This document shows, piece by piece, positions 31,978 to 40,414 of a stretch of DNA of 42,151 nucleotides; position 1 is the stretch's first letter; the number at the start of each line of letters is the position of its first letter. The notes under the pieces were generated by a model. It was given only the letters and a program-made list of their open reading frames with translations, did no database searches and had not been told where the DNA came from. The stretch comes from Verrucomicrobiia bacterium (GTDB lineage Bacteria > Verrucomicrobiota > Verrucomicrobiia > Limisphaerales > UBA8199). Where the stretch lies: assembly GCA_035946615.1 (NCBI GenBank), contig DASYZB010000157.1, positions 1 to 42,151 of the forward strand, written 5' to 3'. The translations under genes and the position numbers were made by a program.

Positions 31978-33250
31978 TTTCCTGAGGAGTCCGTAACATG
32001 TCCTGGTACCTCCCGCTTTCTGCTGCTCCGATGAGCATGTCACCGAGCCGTTGCACGCCGCGCGTTTTGCTCAGGTGCTCCAACGCGTAGCTCCGCCCGC
32101 TTAAACCGCGCTCCGCTAAATCTTCAGGTTCCAAAAAGGTCATTTCCTTCATCTTCTGCGCCAGGGCATCGGCTTCCTCCGGTGGAATCACCCAACCGCA
32201 ACGGGCGGTCCTGATTAGTCGCGCCGAATCGCTCTGCTCATCCACCGATGCCACAACCGGCTTCGCTGAAAGCATGTAAGACGAAAGCTTGGACGGAATG
32301 GAACTAATGGCAGCCCCTCGACGGACCGGCAACAGGCACACGTCCGCCAATGCCTGGAGCAACGGAACGCGTTTCACATTCGGCTCGGAAAGGAATCGTA
32401 TTTTGCCCGGGCAACGCTTTGCTAACTCCAGGCAGGCTGGCTTGCGAGTTCCTTCGCCCGCGATCACGAGCTGCCCTCCGCTCAAAGACGCTCTGGAGAA
32501 GCCTTCGATCAAATGCTCCACTCCGGCGACAGGGCCGATGTTCCCTAAAAACAGAAAGGTGAAACGATCTGTAGGCACACCGTACGCCTGGGCTGCCTCT
32601 TCCCGCTCCGGCAGCACCAGGAATGGTGTTTCATCTTGCCACGTCCCCACCACCGCCACGCGCTGGGCCGGCAACCCCCGCGACCTGATGTAAGTCTGGC
32701 GCATAGCCTCCGAAATCACCACCAGCGGATTGGACCTCCAGGCGTTCCACCGGTCCAATGTCACGAGGGCGCGTCCGGTCAGCCATTGAACCCACCCGGG
32801 CACCTTTAGCAAAGCCGATTCAGGGTAGAGGTCCATGATGTGTGCGATGTGCGCCACGCCGAGACGCGCAGCCCTCCGCGCTATCCAGGCCTGGGCTAGC
32901 ATCGGCCAGGTCGCCGAATAGACTGCATCCGGCAACGGGCCGCCTTCCCAGACAAACCGGCTCGACCACCGCCCGAAACTCCAACTCTCCAGCATCCGGC
33001 CAGCAAACCGCGATTGGGGCGCAACCCTCGATGGAACCCGCACCACTGACACCCCTTCCCGCCTCTCCCGCTCCACCGCCCCGCGGAGGGGCTTGGGGTA
33101 ATCAAGCGCGCCTGGGCGGCTCGGATAAGGACAAATCACTTTTGCGTCATGTCCTTTTGCCGCCAGGTACAATGCCAGATCACTGGCCATTCTGCCTGAA
33201 ACCGTCGGCTCCGGCGGGAATTCCGACGTTACAATGACAAATCGGCGCAT
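31955..33250 (-). CDS. GT4-family glycosyltransferase (WbuB-like)
   Basis: 431 residues, GT-B fold. The N-terminal domain has FPPEPTVSGRMASDLALYLAAKGH and the Gly-rich loop of the acceptor side. The C-terminal domain has FTFLFLGNIGPVAGVEHLIEG and the sugar-nucleotide site, with SSIPSKLSSYMLSAKPVVAS where GT4 members carry E-x(7)-E; the first Glu is replaced here by Ser/Ile and the site resembles the WbuB branch (fucosamine/aminosugar transferases). It adds one sugar to the lipid-linked repeat unit on the cytoplasmic face. It lies between an acetyltransferase (four-base gap) and hydrolase 2. Confidence 0.88.
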   Translation of the reverse strand: MRRFVIVTSEFPPEPTVSGRMASDLALYLAAKGHDAKVICPYPSRPGALDYPKPLRGAVERERREGVSVVRVPSRVAPQSRFAGRMLESWSFGRWSSRFVWEGGPLPDAVYSATWPMLAQAWIARRAARLGVAHIAHIMDLYPESALLKVPGWVQWLTGRALVTLDRWNAWRSNPLVVISEAMRQTYIRSRGLPAQRVAVVGTWQDETPFLVLPEREEAAQAYGVPTDRFTFLFLGNIGPVAGVEHLIEGFSRASLSGGQLVIAGEGTRKPACLELAKRCPGKIRFLSEPNVKRVPLLQALADVCLLPVRRGAAISSIPSKLSSYMLSAKPVVASVDEQSDSARLIRTARCGWVIPPEEADALAQKMKEMTFLEPEDLAERGLSGRSYALEHLSKTRGVQRLGDMLIGAAESGRYQDMLRTPQENVVSSGY

Positions 33251-33254
33251 GACA

Positions 33255-33878
33255 TCAAGACTTGCCCTGAGCTGGTCCTTGGTCTTGAAGCCTCACTCTT
33301 GAACGCAACTCCCGCTTTTTAAGAAATCGCGCTGGATTGCCCCCAACTACCTCCCAGGCCTCCACGGGCTTGACCACCACAGCCCCCGCTGCCACCACCG
33401 CCCCTTCTCCCAAACGCACGCCCATTCCTACAAAGCAACGTGCCGCAACCCAGGCGCGCGGGCCCAGGCAGATTGGCCTGCTCATCAAACGATTTGACGG
33501 GTCGGTGATATCATGACTGGCAGTGCAAAGGTAGGAATACTGGCTGACCACTGCGCCGGGTTCCAAAGTCACCTTGGCCACGTTATAGCAATCGACCTGC
33601 TCGGCCATGGCCGTCTGTTCACCCATCTCCAGGTTCCAGGGCGCCCAGATTCTTGTGCTGGGATAGACCAGCGCCGTTTGATGCACCTTCGCCCCAAAAC
33701 ACCTTAACAACCATCGTCGCCAACCAAAACACGGGCGCGGGCTCAGACGGAACAGAATTAGCCAAACCATCCCCCAAAGACCCCGCGCGCATCTGTTCGC
33801 AAAGGACCAACTGCTTGTCTGGCCCGGCAGAGCGGCTAACGCCCCCGCCGGTTGATCGATGGCCGGTTCAATGCGCAT
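33255..33878 (-). CDS. Hexapeptide acetyltransferase (WcaF/colanic-acid type)
   Basis: 207 residues. A membrane-proximal N-terminus (GLWGMVWLILFRLSPRPCFG) precedes the left-handed beta-helix, with repeats such as VHQTALVYPSTRIWAPWNL, VTLEPGAVVSQYSYLC and VRLGEGAVVAAGAVVVKPV. The catalytic His is in TASHDITDP and the end has VGGNPARFLKKRE. The SHDI block is characteristic of WcaF-like sugar O-acetyltransferases that use acetyl-CoA. It probably acetylates a hydroxyl of the repeat unit. It is one of two such enzymes in the operon and sits between two glycosyltransferases. Confidence 0.88.
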   Translation of the reverse strand: MRIEPAIDQPAGALAALPGQTSSWSFANRCARGLWGMVWLILFRLSPRPCFGWRRWLLRCFGAKVHQTALVYPSTRIWAPWNLEMGEQTAMAEQVDCYNVAKVTLEPGAVVSQYSYLCTASHDITDPSNRLMSRPICLGPRAWVAARCFVGMGVRLGEGAVVAAGAVVVKPVEAWEVVGGNPARFLKKRELRSRVRLQDQGPAQGKS

Positions 33879-33907
33879 CTGTTTGTATCACCATCAAGGC
33901 TCATCCT

Positions 33908-35197
33908 TCATCCTCTCAACAGTTCTCTATAAACCCCATCCAACTTTTTCATAAACTCCCTGGCTGAATGATGCAGCTCCACCCGGCGCCGCCCGCGCTT
34001 TCCCATCTCATCCCGCAACTGTGTGGAGCCTATCAACCTTCGAATGGCAGCAGTAAGCCCCTCAACATCCCCCGGTTTAACCAGCAACCCGCTGTGGCCT
34101 TCCGAGATTATCTCCGGAATCCCCCCCACTGCCGTCGCAACCACCGGCAATTGATAGGCCATCGCTTCCAGGACCGACAGGGGCACACCCTCCCCATACG
34201 AAGGCAGTACGAAAATATCTGCACCGCTGAACAGCGCTGCCTTCTCGCCTCCGAAGACAGGTCCTGTGGTTCTAACCAGGTCACCAACTCCCTCTCTTGC
34301 AATCAATTCCCTGACCTGTGTCTCTACAGCCACGGAATCCATCGGTCCGGCCAACACCAATTCCAAGTTGGCGGCTCCATCGCGCCTCAATGACGCAACC
34401 GCCCTGATAAGGTCAAAAATCCCTTTTGCCCGCCCGATATTCCCGATGAAAAACAAAACAGTTCTTCCTGAAGGCGCTTTCGGTTCGCGCGGCAAATCCG
34501 GCAAAGCTGTAAAATTGTACAATACGACCGACTTCGAATTCAATCGGTGGGCATCTGGCGTATTCAAGCGGGCTGCCAACTCGTGTTGGATGCCCTCCGA
34601 CATCAGCACCATCCGATCAAACGTCCCCAGCAACAGCTTGATCTGGAACCATCGGAGCCAATCCATCTTCCCCGCCAGCAATGTGGCGTAGGATGCATGA
34701 TGAATATGGCCGGCCACTTTGCATCGCCCGAACAGCTTGACCAGCCAGACCAATGCCAGGTCCTTCAACAACGCCCAATCACGGCTGGTATGGATATGGA
34801 CGAGCTCCGGCCTCTCCTTGCGGACTCGCTTCACCAGGGCAACCGCGTGACCCAAAAACCGCCGCACATTCACCAGGTTCAACCGATTCACCGAACCATA
34901 CTCCCGGCGCGTGGTATCCGTATTAAAAGTGCTGACCTGGTATGGAAGGTCCCATGCCTCCAGCATCTGCCTGAGCATCGTTCCAATTCCACCGACGTAA
35001 TTTCCGGACGGCGGCACCGGCCCCACTTGGAGTATCCGCACCCGCGTCTGTAAATCCTGACCCGTCAGCCGTTCTTGCAAAAGCGATCCCTCACAGGATG
35101 GGGCCGTGTGCCTGCAAATCTCGGTGGCTCTAAAACCAGGCGATGCCTTTGGCCACTCCACGCTCGCGGGTTGTGGTTTCTGTGAAAGTTGGGTCAT
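33908..35197 (-). CDS. GT4-family glycosyltransferase
   Basis: About 429 residues, GT-B fold. A roughly 50-residue N-terminal extension precedes the domain start RVRILQVGPVPPSGNYVGGI. The C-terminal domain shows TVLFFIGNIGRAKGIFDLIRA and the GT4 signature PSYGEGVPLSVLEAMAYQLP, with E-x(7)-E intact, then VVATAVGGIPEIISEG. It transfers a sugar from a nucleotide donor with retention. Either ATG 35197 or 35221 may be used; the true start may be further in, near the domain. The stop overlaps a GGATGAAGGATGA repeat like the aminotransferase gene. Confidence 0.92.
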   Translation of the reverse strand: MTQLSQKPQPASVEWPKASPGFRATEICRHTAPSCEGSLLQERLTGQDLQTRVRILQVGPVPPSGNYVGGIGTMLRQMLEAWDLPYQVSTFNTDTTRREYGSVNRLNLVNVRRFLGHAVALVKRVRKERPELVHIHTSRDWALLKDLALVWLVKLFGRCKVAGHIHHASYATLLAGKMDWLRWFQIKLLLGTFDRMVLMSEGIQHELAARLNTPDAHRLNSKSVVLYNFTALPDLPREPKAPSGRTVLFFIGNIGRAKGIFDLIRAVASLRRDGAANLELVLAGPMDSVAVETQVRELIAREGVGDLVRTTGPVFGGEKAALFSGADIFVLPSYGEGVPLSVLEAMAYQLPVVATAVGGIPEIISEGHSGLLVKPGDVEGLTAAIRRLIGSTQLRDEMGKRGRRRVELHHSAREFMKKLDGVYRELLRG

Positions 35198-35273
35198 CTT
35201 ATTATACTGGGAGGACCGCAAGAAGGACTACACACCAAGGACCCTCTTCCAGATTTGGAATTATTTGGAATGG

Positions 35274-35966
35274 TCAATGTGTATCTCTTCGCGCGCAAAT
35301 AAAATACGAACTCTCCTCCTCCCCCGGCGTTCTTTGTGTTCTTTGGCGGCTTTCTCGGGATAACTCTTCGAGGTATCCGCGCTCCAACCTCTGGTCCGTT
35401 GGGTAGAGTTTCTTTTCATGGGCCAATATTTCCTCCACACCCCACCGGAATCGCACGAGTTTAGCAGGGTTCCCCGCGACGATCGCATAGGGAGGCACGT
35501 CGTGGGTGACCACCGAGCCGGCCGCCACAATGGCTCCGCGCCTGATGATGACGCCCTTGAGAATGAGGGCCCGGGCGCCCAACCATACGTCATGCTCGAT
35601 AATCACGTCCTGGTCGTCTTCCGCCCGCTTGCTGTTCACATCTCGCATCGCTTCCCCAACCACTGATGTGTTGTGGTTCCCCGCAATGATCATCACGCCA
35701 GGACCTAACATCACTTTGTTCCCCAGATAAATCCTGGACCTCGCAGCCATGAGCACGGCGCCGCGGCCCAGAACGACATCGTTCCCCAAATGAATGTTTT
35801 CAAAGGTGTAATATCCGTCCGGATCAAATCGCAAATTCCTGCCCCGCGTCCCAAAGAGGCTCTGCATGACAGACTCCCGCGCCCGGCGCACGAGCCGTTG
35901 CGCGCCAAACAAGCCCCAGGCCAATGGCCATCTCAAATGATCACTGGCTCGCATGGGAATCCGCAT
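35274..35966 (-). CDS. Hexapeptide-repeat O-acetyltransferase
   Basis: 230 residues. The beta-helix runs from about residue 50 ([39 protein letters not shown]) to about 180. The catalytic His is in AGNHNTS, and the C-terminal part has [37 protein letters not shown] and [11 protein letters not shown]. It resembles maltose/sugar O-acetyltransferases of polysaccharide loci. The last 25 residues (from about SRQRTQ) fall in DNA with an AAAGAACACAAAGAACG core that looks like a dispersed intergenic repeat, so the natural end may have been lost. Upstream GAGGAA supports ATG 35966. It lies 14 bases after a glycosyltransferase gene. Confidence 0.9.
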   Translation of the reverse strand: MRIPMRASDHLRWPLAWGLFGAQRLVRRARESVMQSLFGTRGRNLRFDPDGYYTFENIHLGNDVVLGRGAVLMAARSRIYLGNKVMLGPGVMIIAGNHNTSVVGEAMRDVNSKRAEDDQDVIIEHDVWLGARALILKGVIIRRGAIVAAGSVVTHDVPPYAIVAGNPAKLVRFRWGVEEILAHEKKLYPTDQRLERGYLEELSRESRQRTQRTPGEEESSYFICARRDTH

Positions 35967-35980
35967 TTGTTAGCAGTTCC

Positions 35981-37183
35981 TCAGCCCTTGCATCCTTGCC
36001 CTGAACAAGCGCACTGAACCGAATCGACCAGCCCCGGCTCCGCCGGCCAATGACGCACCGGGACCTCTCGCCCCGTTGCCGCTGCCTCAAGCAGCCTCTG
36101 ATAGGCGTTAACCGCATGCTCGGGCGAAAAAAGTACCTCCGCTTTGCGCCGCGATTCAACCCCCATCGCGAGCCGGGCTTCGCGGGAAAGACCACAAAAA
36201 TCAAGGAGCGCTCGCGCCATATCTTCCGGATGTTGCGGCTCGAACAGGAATCCATTCACTCCCTGATCGACAAGAATATCCGCGTCCCCAATCCTGCTCG
36301 CCAGCACGGGCAAACCACATGCCATCCCTTCGCATACGGCATTCGGCAATCCTTCCGCCAGTGACGGCAACGCTACCGCATCCGCCTCCTGATACCGCGA
36401 AATAATCGCCTTATCCTTTTCATGCAAATGAAATGACCGCGCCAGACCCAATCCCCGGATCAATTCCTGGCACTCCTCGAAATATCTCCTGTCCTCGCTT
36501 CCTTGGCGCAGGAGCGGAAACCCCCCATACCAGTCGATTTGCAACTTAAGGGTTGGATGCTGCGATAAGGCCATCGCAACGGCTCGAATCAGACCCAGTG
36601 TGTTTTTTCTGGGCTGGTAACTGGCGGCAACAACCAGGCGAATCGGCCCGGAGCCATGCCGCCGGGCCGATCCGGCAGGTTTAAAGCTCTCCAAATCCAG
36701 GCAATTGTAAATGGTAGCAATCCTCGCTGCGCTTTTTCCGAGCACCTGCGCCAATGCCCTTCGATTCGCATGTGAGTTTGTCGTAATACAATCTGCCAAC
36801 CGATGAAATCCCCTCTTCCAATTCGGCGCCTTCCCATTGCCGTTCATTTCCAGACGTTCTGAAACCACCAGGCCCCACGGACGCTTCGGCAAGCCCGCTA
36901 GTTCCGCATACAGACAAGGGCCTTCAAGAAAAGCCAGCACGGCATCAGGGGCCTCGCAAAGCAACCGCTTTCTCAATGCCACCGGCCGGCCCAGCCTGCT
37001 CCGCGCCCTGAGCCGCTCGACTCCAACCCCGTTCGCATCCAGCATCGGCCGAAAGAACATGTCCTCATGGTACGTGATGAACGAAACGGAATGACCCGCT
37101 TTGCGAAAGAAAACCCCCAGCGTTGTCAACTGACGCTGGGCGCCCCCGGCTCCTAAATTGTCGATAAAACAAACGATCTTCAC
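35981..37183 (-). CDS. GT4-family glycosyltransferase
   Basis: 400 residues, GT-B fold. The start KIVCFIDNLGAGGAQRQLTT is typical of GT4. The C-terminal half shows IRLVVAASYQPRKNTLGLIR and the signature LPSLAEGLPNAVCEGMACGL with E-x(7)-E intact, then PVLASRIGDADILVDQGVNG. I chose GTG 37183, which overlaps the stop of the O-antigen ligase gene by four bases and begins directly at the domain; a TTG at 37216 would add 11 unlikely residues. The tail after residue 375 is Cys-containing and variable. The sugar transferred is not readable. Confidence 0.92.
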   Translation of the reverse strand: MKIVCFIDNLGAGGAQRQLTTLGVFFRKAGHSVSFITYHEDMFFRPMLDANGVGVERLRARSRLGRPVALRKRLLCEAPDAVLAFLEGPCLYAELAGLPKRPWGLVVSERLEMNGNGKAPNWKRGFHRLADCITTNSHANRRALAQVLGKSAARIATIYNCLDLESFKPAGSARRHGSGPIRLVVAASYQPRKNTLGLIRAVAMALSQHPTLKLQIDWYGGFPLLRQGSEDRRYFEECQELIRGLGLARSFHLHEKDKAIISRYQEADAVALPSLAEGLPNAVCEGMACGLPVLASRIGDADILVDQGVNGFLFEPQHPEDMARALLDFCGLSREARLAMGVESRRKAEVLFSPEHAVNAYQRLLEAAATGREVPVRHWPAEPGLVDSVQCACSGQGCKG

Positions 37184-38418
37184 GTCATCCCTGTCCGTTC
37201 CTGTAAATACCCGCAAATGCCGGCATACATGGGAACGAACTCCCTCGAGTCAAATAGAACCGCAAATATCGAGAAGATTGTGAAAATGGCCCAAAAGGTA
37301 AGAAGCCCCACACTGAAACCGCCACCCAGCCGCCTCATTCGAAAAAGTTGAAGCCCCGGCAGAAAATAAAAAACTGCCAGCAGCGCCATTCCAACCAGGC
37401 CCGCATTGCACAATACCTCGCCAAAGGTCGTGTGCGAATACACCCCGAATTCGGAGAGCCTGCTGAACCCCTCAAATCCGCATCCAAATAGCGGATGAGC
37501 CGCCCACAATTCAAAAACCCTTGTCAACATCGCAAAACGCAATTCGCTGGAACTGTCAGAGGCTATTCCTCGGCTAAATGGCTCCAGGAGCCTGTCCACA
37601 AAAGGCAGTCTGCTGAATAACAAGCCACCCAAAACCGCCATAAGCGCCAGCAGCACCGCCATTTTCACTGGGCGCCACCGGCGCATTCCTCCTTGGCCCG
37701 CAGCCATCCAGGGCACCGCCAGGATGAGACAACCCAGTCCCAGCATCGCTTTGCGGGAGCCGCTGAAAAAGCAAATCGCCAGCCCAGCCCCCAGGCCAAT
37801 GGCCGCAAGCGGCCAGCGCCACCATTTCCGGCAATTAAAAAAGACAATGCACGCGCCCAACATCAACATCACCCCGTAAATGCCTGCATCGTTCGCGTTG
37901 TCAAATGTCCCCGCAAATCGGTCCTTTTCGCTAAGAGAAGAGCCGGCCATTGAGGTCCCAAGCGCACGAATCTGGCGCCAGTTCATCCCGAGCGTCACCA
38001 ACCCGCTCGCGCAATAGGTCCCGAATAACAGCAATAACCGGTCTTTCGAACGGAAAACGATATGACAGGCCAGCGCCAGCACGCAGACCTTGATCAGAGT
38101 TAGGTACTCCGGCCAAACCTCCGGGTCTGACAATAGTGTGATGCTCCAAAAAAGCACCAGGACCGCATAAGACACCATGGATAAATGCACGCCCGGAATG
38201 CGCTTTAAGAGCGTCGTTAAAGCCAGCCCTGTCCCGAGCACCGCAAAGGCCTGAGGAATAAACGACAAATTCTCGGCCGTCGAAAAGATCGGAACACTGG
38301 CTATCGCCAGACTGCAAACAACCGCCGCGATTCGCTCCAATGCGCTCTCATAGGGCATCTCCAGAGCGGGCGCCCTTCCCAAGGCCACCGCTCCACTTGC
38401 CATTCGCGCAGTCGTCAT
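37180..38418 (-). CDS. O-antigen ligase/polymerase (Wzy/WaaL-type)
   Basis: 412 residues, about 10-12 membrane helices. The large periplasmic loop has the family signature HPLFGCGFEGFSRL, then YSHTTFGEVLCNAGLVG, the Wzy_C/O-antigen-ligase block that holds the catalytic His and Arg region. FSGSRKAMLGLG marks an earlier conserved loop. It polymerises repeat units or transfers the polymer to an acceptor at the outer face of the inner membrane. There is no flippase (Wzx) or Wza/Wzc export gene in the window; these may lie to the right. It is coupled to the next glycosyltransferase by a four-base overlap. Confidence 0.9.
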   Translation of the reverse strand: MTTARMASGAVALGRAPALEMPYESALERIAAVVCSLAIASVPIFSTAENLSFIPQAFAVLGTGLALTTLLKRIPGVHLSMVSYAVLVLFWSITLLSDPEVWPEYLTLIKVCVLALACHIVFRSKDRLLLLFGTYCASGLVTLGMNWRQIRALGTSMAGSSLSEKDRFAGTFDNANDAGIYGVMLMLGACIVFFNCRKWWRWPLAAIGLGAGLAICFFSGSRKAMLGLGCLILAVPWMAAGQGGMRRWRPVKMAVLLALMAVLGGLLFSRLPFVDRLLEPFSRGIASDSSSELRFAMLTRVFELWAAHPLFGCGFEGFSRLSEFGVYSHTTFGEVLCNAGLVGMALLAVFYFLPGLQLFRMRRLGGGFSVGLLTFWAIFTIFSIFAVLFDSREFVPMYAGICGYLQERTGMT

Positions 38419-38435
38419 TTTTTATGTGGGACCGG

Positions 38436-39683
38436 CTACCGCGGCAGCGACTTTGACTGCCCTACAACCTCTCTTTCGACCTCTGCGGCTTCCGCCCCTT
38501 TCGCATCCTTCGGGGTTCGATGTTCGACGTTGGGTGTCCAATGCTGATCGCCGTTCCCGCCTCTTCCAACCTTTGGAATGTAATCCGCTAACAAAAACTC
38601 CCGCAGCGCCAGCTCATGTACCCAGTACCGCCCAGGCTCAAATCGCCAGTTGCCATCTTCGTCAAAGTGGTAAGCGCCTGGTTTGTCATGCACATGCAAT
38701 TGCTCCGGGGTTTCCACTTGGCAGACGGGTGAAAACTCAATCACGTGAAAGTCCCCTTCGCGGTCTCTCACCATGTCCACCACCAACATTGGGCTGCGCA
38801 CCGCCCGGTTCAACTCGAGCGCAATGGCCATCGCCCTTCGGGGTAAATCTCTCTTCTCCACCAGGTTCATCCCTGATGCCCGAAAATCCCCCGCAGGGAC
38901 CTTCCGGTAATAGCCGAAAACCAAGTCCCCGACCACAATCACCCGGATGTCATATCCGTCGTTTGGAATGAAATCCTGAAAATAGACATATCCCTTCTGC
39001 CGCGCATAATTGACATGTGTCTTGCGCCCGCCCCAGCTAAACGCTTGGTGAACGATCCTTCGGGCATGTGCCGCGTTGCTCACCAACTCCACACCAATCG
39101 AGCCCGACCCGGGCACGATCTTGGACAATGCCGGGTAGCTCAACCCGGCGACCATCCGCAACGCATCTTGGCAATCGTGTGAAATATGAGTCTTTGCAAA
39201 AGGGATGCCGCAGGAATTCGCGATATACGCCTCCAGTTTCTTGTCCTCATATAACAAGGCGTGCGCCGCCGACGGATAGGTTGATTTACCTAAGTAGTTC
39301 TCCAAAAACCAATACTTCTCCCGCAGCTCCTGCAGGTGATGCAGTTCGCAAGACCAAATCCCGATAATAACGTCGAATCCCCCGGCGCGCTGCAGCCAAT
39401 CGTGCGCGTGAATATCATAAATGTCGTGCTCGAACCCGTTCTTCTGCAGGAACCGGCAGTACTTTGTCCAGCGCGGATAGGGTTCCAGGTCTCGAACTAC
39501 CCCCACGCGCGGCCTGGGCAGACTGGCAGGCCAATCGATTCCTACCATTTCCGCGTTTTCAATCTGTCCTCGATCATCCCGCGAACAATCCTCCGAGCCC
39601 GGAAAATGCCGGCGCACCCGGCAGTACCAGGCCGTCTTCATTACCCGCCGGACGAAAAATGACTCCTTTAATCTCCGCAACAT
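38436..39683 (-). CDS. ATP-grasp domain protein (RimK-like), second copy
   Basis: 415 residues. A 60-residue basic N-terminus is followed by a pre-ATP-grasp domain (RVGVVRDLEPYPRWTKYCRF) and the core: LYEDKKLEAYIANSCGIPFA, the Gly-rich loop KIVPGSGSIGVELV, YVYFQDFIPNDGYDIRVIVV and PAGDFRASGMN. The metal block HVIEFSPVCQ has Ser where ATP-grasp enzymes usually have Asn in E-x-N. It should form an acyl phosphate and ligate it to an amine or similar; substrates are unknown. The last 38 residues (from QHWTPNVEHRTP) match the style of a dispersed repeat found at many gene ends in this phylum, so the real end is probably earlier. It follows the phosphatase gene by about 100 bases. Confidence 0.85.
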   Translation of the reverse strand: MLRRLKESFFVRRVMKTAWYCRVRRHFPGSEDCSRDDRGQIENAEMVGIDWPASLPRPRVGVVRDLEPYPRWTKYCRFLQKNGFEHDIYDIHAHDWLQRAGGFDVIIGIWSCELHHLQELREKYWFLENYLGKSTYPSAAHALLYEDKKLEAYIANSCGIPFAKTHISHDCQDALRMVAGLSYPALSKIVPGSGSIGVELVSNAAHARRIVHQAFSWGGRKTHVNYARQKGYVYFQDFIPNDGYDIRVIVVGDLVFGYYRKVPAGDFRASGMNLVEKRDLPRRAMAIALELNRAVRSPMLVVDMVRDREGDFHVIEFSPVCQVETPEQLHVHDKPGAYHFDEDGNWRFEPGRYWVHELALREFLLADYIPKVGRGGNGDQHWTPNVEHRTPKDAKGAEAAEVEREVVGQSKSLPR

Positions 39684-39787
39684 AGAAGCGATTTCAGGCT
39701 TCTTCCGTTCTGTTCAATTCTCCAGAGGGTCGCCCTTCCCAAAACACCGCAAGGCGCTTGGCGCGACCTGGTTCCCAATACTCTGCA

Positions 39788-40414
39788 TCACCAACTCACC
39801 ACTTCCCCCCGACCCAACCGAACCACGCTCTCACCCGTCAGTTTCTCGCCGGCAAACCGGAAGCGGGCGAGTTCAAGATTACCGGGGAAGAGTGCGAGCG
39901 ACTCGATGCAATTCAGGCCACGGAGCAGGCCGTTGAAAAGCTGCAGGAACACCCCATGCGATACCACCAACACCTCGCGTCCGCTGTAATTGATGAACAA
40001 AAACCGGCGGAACTCTTTCGCGCGTTCCCAAACATCCTCGAGGGCCTCGCCCCCTTTCGGATTCACCGTATGCAAATCATAGCCGACCTGTATCAATAGC
40101 ACCGGCGGTTTTACCTCCCGCACCTCGTCCCAGGTCAGCCCTTCCAGAATCCCAAATCGTCGCTCGCTGCACAAGGGCGTCTGCACGATGGGTGTGTTTC
40201 CTCGGGAGAGAATCCGCGCTGTCTCCAAGGCTCGCTTCAAAGGCGATGTGATTACCGCGTCAAATCGCGCCCGAGCCAGTTTGGCCGCCGCACTGCGGGC
40301 TTCGCGCAGGCCCGCTTTGCTCAGGGGGACATCGAGCGTTCCGGCGTAGCGCCGTTGGGCGTTGTAATGGGTATAGGCGTGCCGGATGGTGCTGATGCGG
40401 GTTTGTCGTGCCAT
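39788..40414 (-). CDS. Histidine phosphatase (phosphoglycerate mutase-like)
   Basis: 208 residues. The catalytic His is in the opening motif STIRHAYTHYN (RHG with Ala in place of Gly), with the second Arg in TSPLKRALETA, the Glu in ERRFGILEGLTW and the closing VVSHGVF. All four core residues (two His, two Arg) appear present, so it should be active, either as a mutase or, more often in this branch, as a phosphatase on a small phosphate ester. It overlaps the enolase-like gene by 94 bases, and with it recalls two successive glycolytic enzymes placed in a polysaccharide locus. Substrate unknown. Confidence 0.87.
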   Translation of the reverse strand: MARQTRISTIRHAYTHYNAQRRYAGTLDVPLSKAGLREARSAAAKLARARFDAVITSPLKRALETARILSRGNTPIVQTPLCSERRFGILEGLTWDEVREVKPPVLLIQVGYDLHTVNPKGGEALEDVWERAKEFRRFLFINYSGREVLVVSHGVFLQLFNGLLRGLNCIESLALFPGNLELARFRFAGEKLTGESVVRLGRGEVVSW

